Assembly: GCA_002428445.1 (NCBI GenBank)
Contig: DIWJ01000006.1
Coordinates: 1-42,927 of the forward strand
DNA: 42,927 nt
Source of the DNA: Syntrophaceae bacterium UBA6109
GTDB lineage: Bacteria; Desulfobacterota; Syntrophia; Syntrophales; UBA6109
Direction: 5' to 3'
A program made the translations under genes and the position numbers. Below the pieces are notes generated by a model, which did not search any database, was not told where the DNA came from, and saw nothing but the letters and a program-made list of their open reading frames with translations. Below are positions 31,363 to 38,794 of the stretch, piece by piece (position 1 is the stretch's first letter; each line of letters begins with the position of its first letter).

Positions 31363-32652
31363 ATGGAAAAAACCTTTCTCCCCAATTTCCGGACGGCCGC
31401 AGAACTCTCAGCCATGCAGCTCGCGGGGCTGCAGCAGACCGTCCGGCGCGCCTATGAAGGCTCGCCCTTCTACCGGAAGCGGCTTGACGAGGCCGGCGTC
31501 GCGCCCGGCGCTATCCGGAGCCTGACCGACCTGCGGCGGCTCCCCTTCGTCACCGCTCAGGACCTTCAGGCGAACTACCCGTTCCCGCTCCTCTCCGTTC
31601 CCGTCGACCGCATCGTGCGGCTCCATGCCTCGTCGGGAACGACGGGAAAGCGCAAGGTGATGGTCTACACGTCCAGGGACATCGACGACTGGGCCGACAT
31701 GTTCGCCCGCTGCTACGCCTTCGCGGATCTGACGCCCCAGGATCGCGTCCAGATCTGCGTGGGCTACGGCGTCTGGACCGCCGGGGTGGGATTCCAGCTC
31801 GGCTGCGAGCGCTTCGGCGCCTTTGCGATCCCGGCGGGTCCGGGAAACCTCGACATGCAGATGCAGTTTCTCGTCGACTTCGGTTCCACGGTCCTGTGCA
31901 GCACCGCTTCCATGGCCCTCCTCATGGCCGAGGAGGTCCACAAGCGCGGCCTCCAGGACAAGGTCTGCCTTCGGAAGGTGATCATGGGCGCGGAGCGGGC
32001 GAGCGATGCCCTCGTCGAGAAGGTCCGTTCCCTCCTCGGCGTGGAACACGTCTTCGATATCCCCGGCTTGACGGAGGTCTACGGACCGGGAACGGGTCTC
32101 GACTGCACCCGCCACGAGGGGATTCACTACTGGGCGGACTACTACATCCTCGAGATCCTCGATCCGGAAACTCTGGAGCCCGTCCCCGAAGGCGCCGTGG
32201 GCGAGATGGTCTACACGACCCTGCGCAAGGAAGGGGCGCCCCTGATACGCTACCGCTCCCGGGACCTGACGCGGCTGATCCCCGGCCTCTGTCCCTGCGG
32301 GTCTCTCCTTCCCAGGCATGACCGTATCCTGGGACGTTCCGACGACATGTTCATCGTCCGCGGCGTCAACATCTATCCCAGCCATATCGACGAGATCCTC
32401 TCGCGGGAGAAAGGCATCGGCAGCGAATACCAGATCCATCTGGACCGTCAGGGGGACGGAAAGGACTACATGGTCGTACGCGTCGAAAGGGAGGAGGGAG
32501 GTGAGCCCGGCGGAGACGGGAAGCTCGCGGCCTGCATCGAACGGGACATCCGCAAGGAGACCCTCGTCAGCCCCCAGGTGGAGATAGTCGCGTACCAGTC
32601 CCTGCCGCGCACGGAAAGGAAAGCCAAACGGGTCTTCGACCACCGCGCGTAG
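31363..32652 (+). CDS. paaK: phenylacetate-CoA ligase (aryl-CoA ligase)
   Basis: A 429-residue adenylate-forming enzyme that makes arylacetyl-CoA from arylacetate, ATP and CoA. Seen: PFVTAQDLQANYPF; the P-loop ASSGTTGKRKVMVYT near residue 89; VGYGVWTAGVGFQLG; TEVYGPGTG near 238; RYRSRDLTRL; GRSDDMFIVRGVNIYPSHIDE (split: GRSDDMFIVRGVN, IYPSHIDE); and a C-terminal domain ending RTERKAKRVFD with the catalytic Lys region. Length and motifs match PaaK. The ATG at 31363 is preceded by CAGGAG. iorAB follow after a 257-nt leader region. The pair of PaaK with IorAB interconverts arylacetates and arylpyruvates. The preferred aryl acid is unknown. Confidence 0.93.
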   Translation: MEKTFLPNFRTAAELSAMQLAGLQQTVRRAYEGSPFYRKRLDEAGVAPGAIRSLTDLRRLPFVTAQDLQANYPFPLLSVPVDRIVRLHASSGTTGKRKVMVYTSRDIDDWADMFARCYAFADLTPQDRVQICVGYGVWTAGVGFQLGCERFGAFAIPAGPGNLDMQMQFLVDFGSTVLCSTASMALLMAEEVHKRGLQDKVCLRKVIMGAERASDALVEKVRSLLGVEHVFDIPGLTEVYGPGTGLDCTRHEGIHYWADYYILEILDPETLEPVPEGAVGEMVYTTLRKEGAPLIRYRSRDLTRLIPGLCPCGSLLPRHDRILGRSDDMFIVRGVNIYPSHIDEILSREKGIGSEYQIHLDRQGDGKDYMVVRVEREEGGEPGGDGKLAACIERDIRKETLVSPQVEIVAYQSLPRTERKAKRVFDHRA

Positions 32653-32703
32653 GAACACAGACGGAAGGCCTGTGCCATCGGGCGCCGGAGAAGAAAAAGA
32701 GGC

Positions 32704-32732
32704 TTGATTTTCTTTCCCGGATATGTCATAGC
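32704..32732 (+). promoter_or_regulatory. possible promoter of the iorAB leader
   Basis: TTGATT (32704-32709), 17 nt, CATAGC (32727-32732) with TG one base upstream, resembling an extended -10 promoter. It would give a very short 5' leader before the leader-peptide start at 32749. Weak; transcription may come from upstream instead. Confidence 0.28.
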
Positions 32733-32748
32733 CGCACCAAAGGCTGAG

Positions 32749-32808
32749 ATGAAAATGAAACGAATGGACGGCGGCAATTCTTTCTGGTGGTGGTGGCGGA
32801 ATTCATAA
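32749..32808 (+). CDS. Trp-rich leader peptide (MKMKRMDGGNSFWWWWRNS) of the iorAB operon
   Basis: A 19-codon frame with AAAGG 5 nt before the ATG. It has four consecutive Trp codons (TGG x4, 32785-32796) and a TAA at 32806-32808. It lies about 50 nt upstream of an intrinsic terminator (32859-32892), which is itself 17 nt upstream of iorA. This is the arrangement of ribosome-mediated attenuation, as in trpL, in which stalling at Trp codons when tRNA-Trp is uncharged prevents termination. The gene controlled, indolepyruvate:ferredoxin oxidoreductase, makes or uses the 2-oxoacid of tryptophan, which fits. Internal ATGs at 32755 and 32764 could also start translation of the same Trp run. Confidence 0.82.
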   Translation: MKMKRMDGGNSFWWWWRNS

Positions 32809-32892
32809 GGGATAAGGGACCCGTCCGTCGCCTAGCGTCAAAATCATTGCAGGAACAGGAGCCATGGACAAAGGTCCGCGGCTCTTTTTTTT
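32792..32892 (+). promoter_or_regulatory. transcription attenuator of iorAB (mutually exclusive stems)
   Basis: Segment 1, GGTGGCGGA (32792-32800, over the last Trp codons), can pair with segment 2, TCCGTCGCC (32824-32832), using two G-U pairs. Segment 2 region GACC-C-GTCC (32818-32826) can instead pair with GGAC-AAA-GGTC (32866-32876), which would break the terminator. The terminator is GAGCC-AT-GGAC (32859-32869) with GTCC-GC-GGCTC (32874-32884), then eight T. The alternatives fit stall-dependent antitermination. Folding was judged by eye. Confidence 0.68.
32859..32892 (+). terminator. intrinsic terminator in the iorAB leader
   Basis: Outer stem GAGCC/GGCTC, inner stem GGAC/GTCC, loop AAAG, then eight T (32885-32892). 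It ends 17 nt before the iorA ATG, so transcripts for iorA from any upstream promoter must pass it. Confidence 0.85.
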
Positions 32893-32909
32893 ATCTGCAG
32901 GGAATGAAT

Positions 32910-34721
32910 ATGGAACAGCGCATACTTCTGGGGAATGAGGCCATCGGCCGGGGGCTCGTGGAGAGCGGTTGCAGCGTCTTTACCTCCTACCCGGGCACGC
33001 CCGCCTCGGAAATCCTGCCCGCTGTCCTCCGGTTCGCCGACGAGACAGCCTCATCCATGCACATCGAGTGGTCCGTCAACGAGAAGGCGGCATTCGAGAC
33101 CGCCCTGGCGGCGAGCTACACGGGCAAGAGGGCCGCCGTCGCCATGAAACAGGTCGGCCTCAACGTGGCGGCGGATCCCTTCACGCGCTCCGCCTATCTC
33201 GGCGTCGTCGGAGGCTTTCTTGTCGTTGCCGCCGACGACCCCGGTCCCCACAGTTCCCAGACCGAACAGGACAGCCGTTTCTTCGCCCACTTCGCCAAGG
33301 TGCCCGTCGTCGATCCGGCGAGTCCGCGCGAGGCGAAGGAGATGATCGGACCGGCCTTCGCCCTGTCGGAGAAGTATTCGGTCCCCGTCGTCGTCCGTCC
33401 CACGACGCGCATCTGCCATGCCCGCCAGGACGTTCCCTGCGGGGAACCCGTCCGTCTCGGCCGGCCGGCCGATTTCCGCAAGGATCCGGGGCGCTGGATC
33501 GCCACGCCAGCCTTCCTCCCCAAGTTGCACCGCATCCTCAACGAAAAACTTGACGCCATCGCCGCTGATCCCGACTGGACGCCGCGCCGGATTTCCGGCG
33601 ACGGTTCAGGGGGAAGGCCCTGCGTGATCGCCTCGGGAGTAGCTTTCAGCCACGCCTGCGAAGTGCTGGAGGACCTCGGCTGCCTGGACCGCGTCGACCT
33701 GTTCCAGGTGCTTCTGCCCCATCCCCTGCACCGGGCGTTCATCGAGGAGGTCAACGGCCGGTATGAACGCATTCTCGTCCTGGAGGAGACCTACCCCGTC
33801 ATCGAACTCCAGCTCCGGAACGGGAAGGCCCTCGGCCGGATTTCCGGCGATGTCCCCCGCGAGGGGGAACTGACGCCGGACATCGTGGAAGACGTCCTCC
33901 GGCGGTTTCTCGATCTTGCGCCGGTTGCGACGAAGGCGGCGGCAGCGCCCGGGCGCCGTCCGACCCTCTGCGCCGGCTGTCCCCATCGCGCCGCCTTCTA
34001 CGCCATCCGCGAGGCCTTTCCCCGGGGCATCTTCCCCAGCGATATCGGCTGCTACACCCTGGGGATGAATCTGGGGGCCATCGATACATGCCACGTCATG
34101 GGGGCCTGCATCAGCCAGGGGGCGGGATTCTACCACGCCTACGCCCAGGACGGCGGTCCCATTCCGACCATCGTCGTCACCATCGGCGATTCGACATTTT
34201 TTCACGCCGGCATCCCTGCCCTCGTCAACGCCGTCTTCCAGGGGGCGAAGTTCATCCTCGTCCTTCTCGACAACGGGACGACGGCCATGACGGGCGGCCA
34301 GGCGACGCCCCAGAACGGCGTCCGCGGCGACGGCAGCGCCGGGCCGGTCATCTCCATCCCGGGATTGATCAAGGCCTGCGGGGTGCGTTTTCTGCAGGAA
34401 TGCGATCCCTACGACATGGATGCCTTCCGACGGATACTGGAAGAGGCGGACCGCCATGCCCGCAGCCCCGAGGGCGGCGTGGCGGTTCTCGTGTCCAAGC
34501 ATCCCTGCATCCTTCCGTCGGCGGTTCGGAAGTCCCAGGCCGCGGTCCCCGTGTTCGTGACCGAGGACTGCACCGGCTGCGGGCACTGCATCGAGGATTT
34601 CGAGTGTCCGGCCCTCCTCTTCGACGAGGAGACCGAACGGGTCCGCGTCGATCGGGATCTCTGCATCGGTTGCGGCGTCTGCCTGAAGGTTTGTCCCGCC
34701 GGGGCGATCGTCGAGGCGTGA
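32910..34721 (+). CDS. iorA: indolepyruvate:ferredoxin oxidoreductase alpha subunit
   Basis: A 603-residue thiamine-diphosphate enzyme subunit. With IorB it interconverts arylpyruvate + CoA and arylacetyl-CoA + CO2 with ferredoxin. Seen: an N-terminal domain with TSYPGTPASEILP and WSVNEKAAFE; the CAGCPHRAAFYA motif near residue 354; the ThDP motif VVTIGDSTFFHAGIPALVNA near 422, with LLDNGTTAMTG; and a C-terminal ferredoxin domain with CTGCGHC near 552 and CIGCGVCLKVCP near 588. I start at 32910, with AGGGA 6 nt upstream; the frame is open back to 32787, but that part is the leader. iorB starts 11 nt after the stop. Expression is probably set by the Trp attenuator directly upstream. Confidence 0.94.
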   Translation: MEQRILLGNEAIGRGLVESGCSVFTSYPGTPASEILPAVLRFADETASSMHIEWSVNEKAAFETALAASYTGKRAAVAMKQVGLNVAADPFTRSAYLGVVGGFLVVAADDPGPHSSQTEQDSRFFAHFAKVPVVDPASPREAKEMIGPAFALSEKYSVPVVVRPTTRICHARQDVPCGEPVRLGRPADFRKDPGRWIATPAFLPKLHRILNEKLDAIAADPDWTPRRISGDGSGGRPCVIASGVAFSHACEVLEDLGCLDRVDLFQVLLPHPLHRAFIEEVNGRYERILVLEETYPVIELQLRNGKALGRISGDVPREGELTPDIVEDVLRRFLDLAPVATKAAAAPGRRPTLCAGCPHRAAFYAIREAFPRGIFPSDIGCYTLGMNLGAIDTCHVMGACISQGAGFYHAYAQDGGPIPTIVVTIGDSTFFHAGIPALVNAVFQGAKFILVLLDNGTTAMTGGQATPQNGVRGDGSAGPVISIPGLIKACGVRFLQECDPYDMDAFRRILEEADRHARSPEGGVAVLVSKHPCILPSAVRKSQAAVPVFVTEDCTGCGHCIEDFECPALLFDEETERVRVDRDLCIGCGVCLKVCPAGAIVEA

Positions 34722-34732
34722 AGGAGGAGGCC

Positions 34733-35242
34733 ATGAAGCAGCAGATCGTCATCAGCGGTACGGGCGGGCAGGGGGTGCTCTTCGTCACGCGGGTGATCGC
34801 CGAGGCGGCCCTTCGGGAAGGGCATCCGGTCCTGACATCGGAGACCCACGGCATGGCCATGCGGGGCGGCACCGTGATCTCGCACGTGAAGATCGGAGAT
34901 TTCCGCAGTCCTCTGATCCGGACGGGGCAGGCCGACATCGGCCTTTTCCTGGCCAGGGAAAATCTCCCGGTGCACGGCGTTTATCTCCGGCGCGAAGGCC
35001 GCGCTTTTGTGAATGCCCCCGGCGCCCAAGACGGGAATGCCCTCGATGCCGCGGCCATCGCCAATGCCTTGGGCAACATCGTCATCCTCAACCTCGTTCT
35101 GCTGGGCTTTGCGGCGCGGTCGGGGCGTTTCTTCTGCGGGCCCGACGTGCTGCGCTCCGTTGTCGAGAGCATTTCACCGCCGCGCCAGCGGGATCTCAAT
35201 CTGAAGGCCTTCGAGGAAGGCCTCCGCCATGGAAACGAATAA
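34733..35242 (+). CDS. iorB: indolepyruvate:ferredoxin oxidoreductase beta subunit
   Basis: A 169-residue protein, gamma-domain type of 2-oxoacid:ferredoxin oxidoreductases. Seen: QQIVISGTGGQGVLFVTRVI at residues 3-22 (core GTGGQGVLF); TSETHGMAMRGGTVISHVKI near 42 (core SETHGMAMRGG); and FVNAPGAQDG. It is slightly short compared with some IorB proteins (about 190) but complete in the core. The ATG at 34733 has an excellent AAGGAGGAGG. The frame is open further upstream only inside iorA. The downstream TRAP receptor follows after 55 nt, so the operon continues. Confidence 0.92.
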   Translation: MKQQIVISGTGGQGVLFVTRVIAEAALREGHPVLTSETHGMAMRGGTVISHVKIGDFRSPLIRTGQADIGLFLARENLPVHGVYLRREGRAFVNAPGAQDGNALDAAAIANALGNIVILNLVLLGFAARSGRFFCGPDVLRSVVESISPPRQRDLNLKAFEEGLRHGNE

Positions 35243-35297
35243 CGCGGGACATCACGGGCAGTTCCCCGCGACCGCAAAAGGAAAGGAGAACCAACCC

Positions 35298-36314
35298 ATG
35301 AGAAAGCATGCACTGATTTTTCTCGCCGCCCTGCTGCTGGCGGGATTCGTCCCGGCGTCCCCCGGCGCGGCGCAGACGACGCTGACGTACGCCAATTTTC
35401 CGCCGGCCCAGACTTTCCCCTCCGTGCAGATGGAACGGTGGGCGAAGGAAGTCGAGAAGAGGACCGGAGGCGCCGTGAAGGTCCAGACCTTCCCCGGCGG
35501 GACCCTGCTGCCGGCAAAAAACATCTTTGACGGCGTCATCTCCGGTACGGCCGACATCGGGAACTTCGCCATGAGCTATCAGCCCGGCCGCTTTCCGGTC
35601 TCCGAGGCGGTGGACCTCCCCCTCGGCTTCACGAGCGCCCGCCAGGCGAGCCTGGTTCTCAGCGACCTCATCGGAAAATACAAACCGGCGGAATTCGAGA
35701 AGGTGAAGATCCTGACACTCTTCACATGCCCGCCCGCGGATTTCATGACAAGCAAGCCCGTCCGCACCCTCGCGGATCTCAAGGGCATGGAGGTGCGGGT
35801 CTCGGGAACCGGCGCGGAAGTGATCAAGCTCCTCGGCGGTATTCCCATCGCGATGCCGCAGTCGGAGACGCCGGAAGCGATCCAGAAGGGAATCGTCAAG
35901 GGCATGGTCTCGTCCATGGAAATCCTCAAGGACTTCAATTTTGCCGCCTATTGCCCCTATGCGACGGAGGCGAACCTCTTTGTCGTTTCCTTCGCCGTCG
36001 TCATGAACAAGGCCAAGTGGGACGCGCTGCCTGCCGAGACGAAGAAGATCTTCGACGACCTGAGGACGGAACAGGCGGAGTGGACGGGCAGCTACGTGGA
36101 CAACCATGTGAAGGAAGCCCTGGCCTGGTCGAAGGACAAGTACAAACACCAGGTCTTCTCCCTGTCGGCCGCGGACCGTGCAAACGTGGCCAAATTGACC
36201 CAGCCCATGCTGGATTCGTACGTCAAACGCGTCGGCGCACTCGGCCTGCCGGGGGCGCAGATCCTTGCAGACGTCAAGGAACTGAAGAAACGCTACGAGC
36301 GGAAGGCGAAGTGA
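35298..36314 (+). CDS. TRAP transporter solute-binding protein, DctP family
   Basis: A 338-residue periplasmic receptor. Seen: a signal peptide at residues 1-26 (ALIFLAALLLAGFVPASP, cleavage near GAA); the mature start TTLTYANFPPAQTFPSVQME; PGGTLLPAKNIFDGVISG; and LKGMEVRVSGTG with the Arg that usually binds the substrate carboxylate. DctP receptors bind carboxylates, including aromatic acids in some members. The ATG at 35298 has AAAGGAGAA 7 nt upstream. The position after paaK-iorAB suggests an aryl acid ligand, an inference. The small permease gene follows after a 214-nt gap filled by an inverted-repeat element. Confidence 0.92.
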   Translation: MRKHALIFLAALLLAGFVPASPGAAQTTLTYANFPPAQTFPSVQMERWAKEVEKRTGGAVKVQTFPGGTLLPAKNIFDGVISGTADIGNFAMSYQPGRFPVSEAVDLPLGFTSARQASLVLSDLIGKYKPAEFEKVKILTLFTCPPADFMTSKPVRTLADLKGMEVRVSGTGAEVIKLLGGIPIAMPQSETPEAIQKGIVKGMVSSMEILKDFNFAAYCPYATEANLFVVSFAVVMNKAKWDALPAETKKIFDDLRTEQAEWTGSYVDNHVKEALAWSKDKYKHQVFSLSAADRANVAKLTQPMLDSYVKRVGALGLPGAQILADVKELKKRYERKAK

Positions 36315-36323
36315 GGTTCCTCT

Positions 36324-36518
36324 TTTCAGGTGGGAAATGTCCTGCCGCAGGGGCGCTTTGGAGATTTTTCGGGGCCTCCTGCCTTCGAAGCGGAGCTGCG
36401 CTCTCGATGCCACTGTTTGAGGGCTTCAGCCCGAGTTTGGCATCGGCAGCGCAGCGAGAAGTTGCAGGGTCGAAAAAGATCCACGCGACCCGGAGGCAGG
36501 GCATTTCCATGTTTCAGG
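36324..36518. mobile_element. MITE-like inverted-repeat element inside the TRAP operon
   Basis: GGAAATGTCCTGCC (36333-36346) and GGCAGGGCATTTCC (36495-36508) are inverted with one mismatch. Inner parts also pair (ATTTTTCG with CGAAAAA, CTGCGCTCTCGATGCC with GGCATCGGCAGCGCAG), around a GGGCTTCAGCCC tip. TTTCAGG occurs as a direct repeat on both sides (36324-36330 and 36512-36518), like a 7-bp target duplication. There is no coding capacity. It separates dctP from dctQ without a T-tract. Confidence 0.6.
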
Positions 36519-36528
36519 ATCAAAACGC

Positions 36529-37023
36529 ATGGTGAAGGTACTCTGCCGCTTCAATGAGTTTCTGAACCGGCTCCTCATGATCGCCGGGGGCGTGGCCGTT
36601 CTGGCCCTCATGGTCCTTGCGACCGGCAACGTCGTTCTGCGGGTCTTCGACGCGCCCTTCCGCGGCACCTACGAGATCGTCTCCTTCCTCGGCGCCCTCA
36701 CCGTCGCTTCCGCCCTGGCCTACACGCAGAAGCGGAGGGACCATATCGTCGTCGATGTCCTGGCGGAGCGGTTCCCCGCGCCGGTTCTGCGGTTCGTCAC
36801 CATCGCGTCCGATGCCGTGGTCGCCCTTTTCTTCCTGGTCGTTTCCTACAAAATGGCCGCCTGGGGGTGGAAGATCATGCAGTCGGGCGAGCTCTCCGAG
36901 ACACTGAAGGTCCCCTACCATCCCTATATCTTTGCCGTGGCCTTCTGCTGCGCCTTGCTGGCCTTCACGGCCGCCGTCGATTTCCTCGCCAAAATCCTGC
37001 AGAAGGGGGTGGGGAAATCATGA
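36529..37023 (+). CDS. TRAP transporter small permease, DctQ family
   Basis: A 164-residue protein with four hydrophobic spans (around residues 13-33, 48-66, 88-108 and 128-150) and the family features GNVVLRVFDAPFRGTYEIVSF near residue 33 (core VLRVFDAPFRGTYEIV) and QKRRDHIVVDVLAERFP. It forms the membrane complex with DctM. The ATG at 36529 has a modest AGGA about 9 nt upstream, just outside the inverted-repeat element, so the element may have changed its translation signals. The stop overlaps the dctM start (ATGA). Confidence 0.9.
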   Translation: MVKVLCRFNEFLNRLLMIAGGVAVLALMVLATGNVVLRVFDAPFRGTYEIVSFLGALTVASALAYTQKRRDHIVVDVLAERFPAPVLRFVTIASDAVVALFFLVVSYKMAAWGWKIMQSGELSETLKVPYHPYIFAVAFCCALLAFTAAVDFLAKILQKGVGKS

Positions 37024-38327
37024 GCGGGGCTTCCATCGGCATCCTGGGCATCGTCGTCATGTTCGCAGTGCTTCTCACGCTGCGGATCCCCGCCGGCTTC
37101 ACGATGGCTGTTGTCGGATTCGTGGGGATCGCCTTCCTGACGAACGTCCATGCCGCCCTGAACATGGTCGGTTCGGAGCTGTGGAACATCTTTTCAAGTT
37201 ACGGCCTCACGGTCATCCCCATGTTCATCCTGGTCGGCGAGTTCGTCCATTACGGAAAATACAGCGACGGCCTGTACCAGGCCACGTACCGATGGTTCGG
37301 GCACTTCCGGGGCGGACTGGCCCTGACCACGATCATGGCCTGCGCTGCCTTCTCGGCCATCAGCGGGTCCAACTCGGCCACGGCGGCGACGATGAGCACG
37401 GTCGCCATCCCTTCCATGAAGAAGTACAACTACCACCCGCTCCTCAACGTGGGCTCCGTCCTGGCCGGATCGACGCTGGGAGTCCTGATTCCGCCGAGCA
37501 TCGTCCTCGTCGTGTACGGCGTCTATACGGGCCAGTCCATCGCCAAGCTGTTCTACGGCAACGTCATCCCGAGCGCGGTCCTCACGGCGCTCATCATCGC
37601 GACGGTCTTCGTCCTCTGCCTCCGCCACCCCGACTGGGGCCCGCCGGCGCCGCGCAGCACCTGGCGGGAGCGCTTCGCCTCCCTTCACGAGGCCGTCGAC
37701 ATCCTCTTCCTGTTCGGGATCATCATGTACGGCCTCTTCACCGGCGTCGTCACCGCCACCGAGGCCGCCGCCGTGAGCTGCATGCTGGGCCTGATCCTCT
37801 GCCTTGTCCGGCGCAAGCTGAACTGGGATTCCTTCGTCCTTTCCGTCCGCGACACGCTGCGGATCTCGTGCATGGTGTTCGTCACCGTGGCGGGGGCCGT
37901 CATCTTCGGTCGTTTCCTCACCCTGACGCGCCTCCCCTTCGAAGCGGCGGCCTGGATCAGTTCGCTGTCGCTGCCGACCTGGATGATGCTCTGGGTCATC
38001 CTGCTGTGCTACATCATCGGCGGCTGCATCATGGACGCCCTTGCCTTCCTGCTGGTTTCCCTGCCCATCTTCTACCCCCTGGTCATGCAGATGGGGTACG
38101 ACCCGATCTGGTTCGGCCAGGTCGTCACCATCGTCACGACCATGGGGGCCATCCTGCCTCCCGTGGGCATCTGCAGCTATATCGTCCACGGCATGGCGCG
38201 GGACATCCCCCTGACGACGGTCTTCCGCGCGGGCCTCTATTACATCCCCGCCTACCTGCTGGCCATCGCCGTCCTCATGGCCTCGCCGTACTGGACGGTC
38301 CTCGTTCTCGCCAATCTCGTTCGGTAA
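37020..38327 (+). CDS. TRAP transporter large permease, DctM family
   Basis: A 435-residue membrane protein with about 12 spans, normal for DctM. Seen: LTLRIPAGFTMAVVGFVGIA near the N-terminus; AAFSAISGSNSATAATMSTV near residue 112, with the family SGSxxA motif; VLAGSTLGVLIPPSIVLVVY; and, in the second half, GCIMDALAFLLVSLPIFYPL and ILPPVGICSYIVHG. The frame opens upstream within dctQ, but the ATG at 37020, overlapping the dctQ stop by 4 nt, is the natural start. Last gene of the paaK/iorAB/TRAP cluster. Confidence 0.94.
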   Translation: MSGASIGILGIVVMFAVLLTLRIPAGFTMAVVGFVGIAFLTNVHAALNMVGSELWNIFSSYGLTVIPMFILVGEFVHYGKYSDGLYQATYRWFGHFRGGLALTTIMACAAFSAISGSNSATAATMSTVAIPSMKKYNYHPLLNVGSVLAGSTLGVLIPPSIVLVVYGVYTGQSIAKLFYGNVIPSAVLTALIIATVFVLCLRHPDWGPPAPRSTWRERFASLHEAVDILFLFGIIMYGLFTGVVTATEAAAVSCMLGLILCLVRRKLNWDSFVLSVRDTLRISCMVFVTVAGAVIFGRFLTLTRLPFEAAAWISSLSLPTWMMLWVILLCYIIGGCIMDALAFLLVSLPIFYPLVMQMGYDPIWFGQVVTIVTTMGAILPPVGICSYIVHGMARDIPLTTVFRAGLYYIPAYLLAIAVLMASPYWTVLVLANLVR

Positions 38328-38794
38328 CCCCTAAAAGGGGACAGATTTATTTTCTTGAGGATAGCGGCTGCTATATCTCTTGACAGAAAAGGGGACAGAT
38401 TTATTTGTTTCAGAATCAACTTTCACCATGGTGGGAAAGAAATAGATCTGTCCCCCTATCTGAGCATACGATTAAATCGCACTTGTACTGTATTTATCAG
38501 ACCATCAATGTCTCAAACCGCCTTCAGGCGGCTGCCTGGGCCGCGAACCACCTCCCCCATGTTCTACGACAAAAGTATTAGCCGGTCATCATACTTTAGT
38601 ATCAGCGGTATCATTCTTTTCCCACCCGCGGGATAGGGCAAAAATCAGCATCTTGCCTGATTGCGTTTCTCCGGCGCATCACGTAGAAACGGTCTCCAGC
38701 TACGTCCCATCTCTTTCTCGTTCAGCTTATCTCGACCTCTCATCTGCTGTTTGTTCCCGATCTGATTTGTCGACCTTGACCGGAGGTTCCGTGC
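38328..38794 (+). other. 467-bp intergenic region with REP-like repeat, no gene seen
   Basis: The first 130 bp are the REP-like element. After it comes a short hairpin CCGCC-TTCA-GGCGG near 38520 and AT-richer sequence without a supported frame. A GGAGG site at 38781-38785 belongs to the Rhs gene. A plus-strand frame at 38355-38636 lacks a ribosome site and known motifs. Confidence 0.5.
38333..38455. repeat. REP-like element (GGGGACAGATTTATTT repeats)
   Basis: AAAAGGGGACAGATTTATTT occurs twice, identical over 20 bp (38333-38352 and 38387-38406). AAATAGATCTGTCCCC (38440-38455) is an inverted copy with one change. GGGGACAG-type motifs often flank IS200-like REP-associated transposase genes; no such gene is seen here, so this would be an element moved in trans or left behind. 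Confidence 0.65.

Noticed and set aside
38355..38636. 93-codon plus-strand frame in the REP-like region
   Set aside because: It starts inside the repeat, lacks a ribosome site, and shows no motif.
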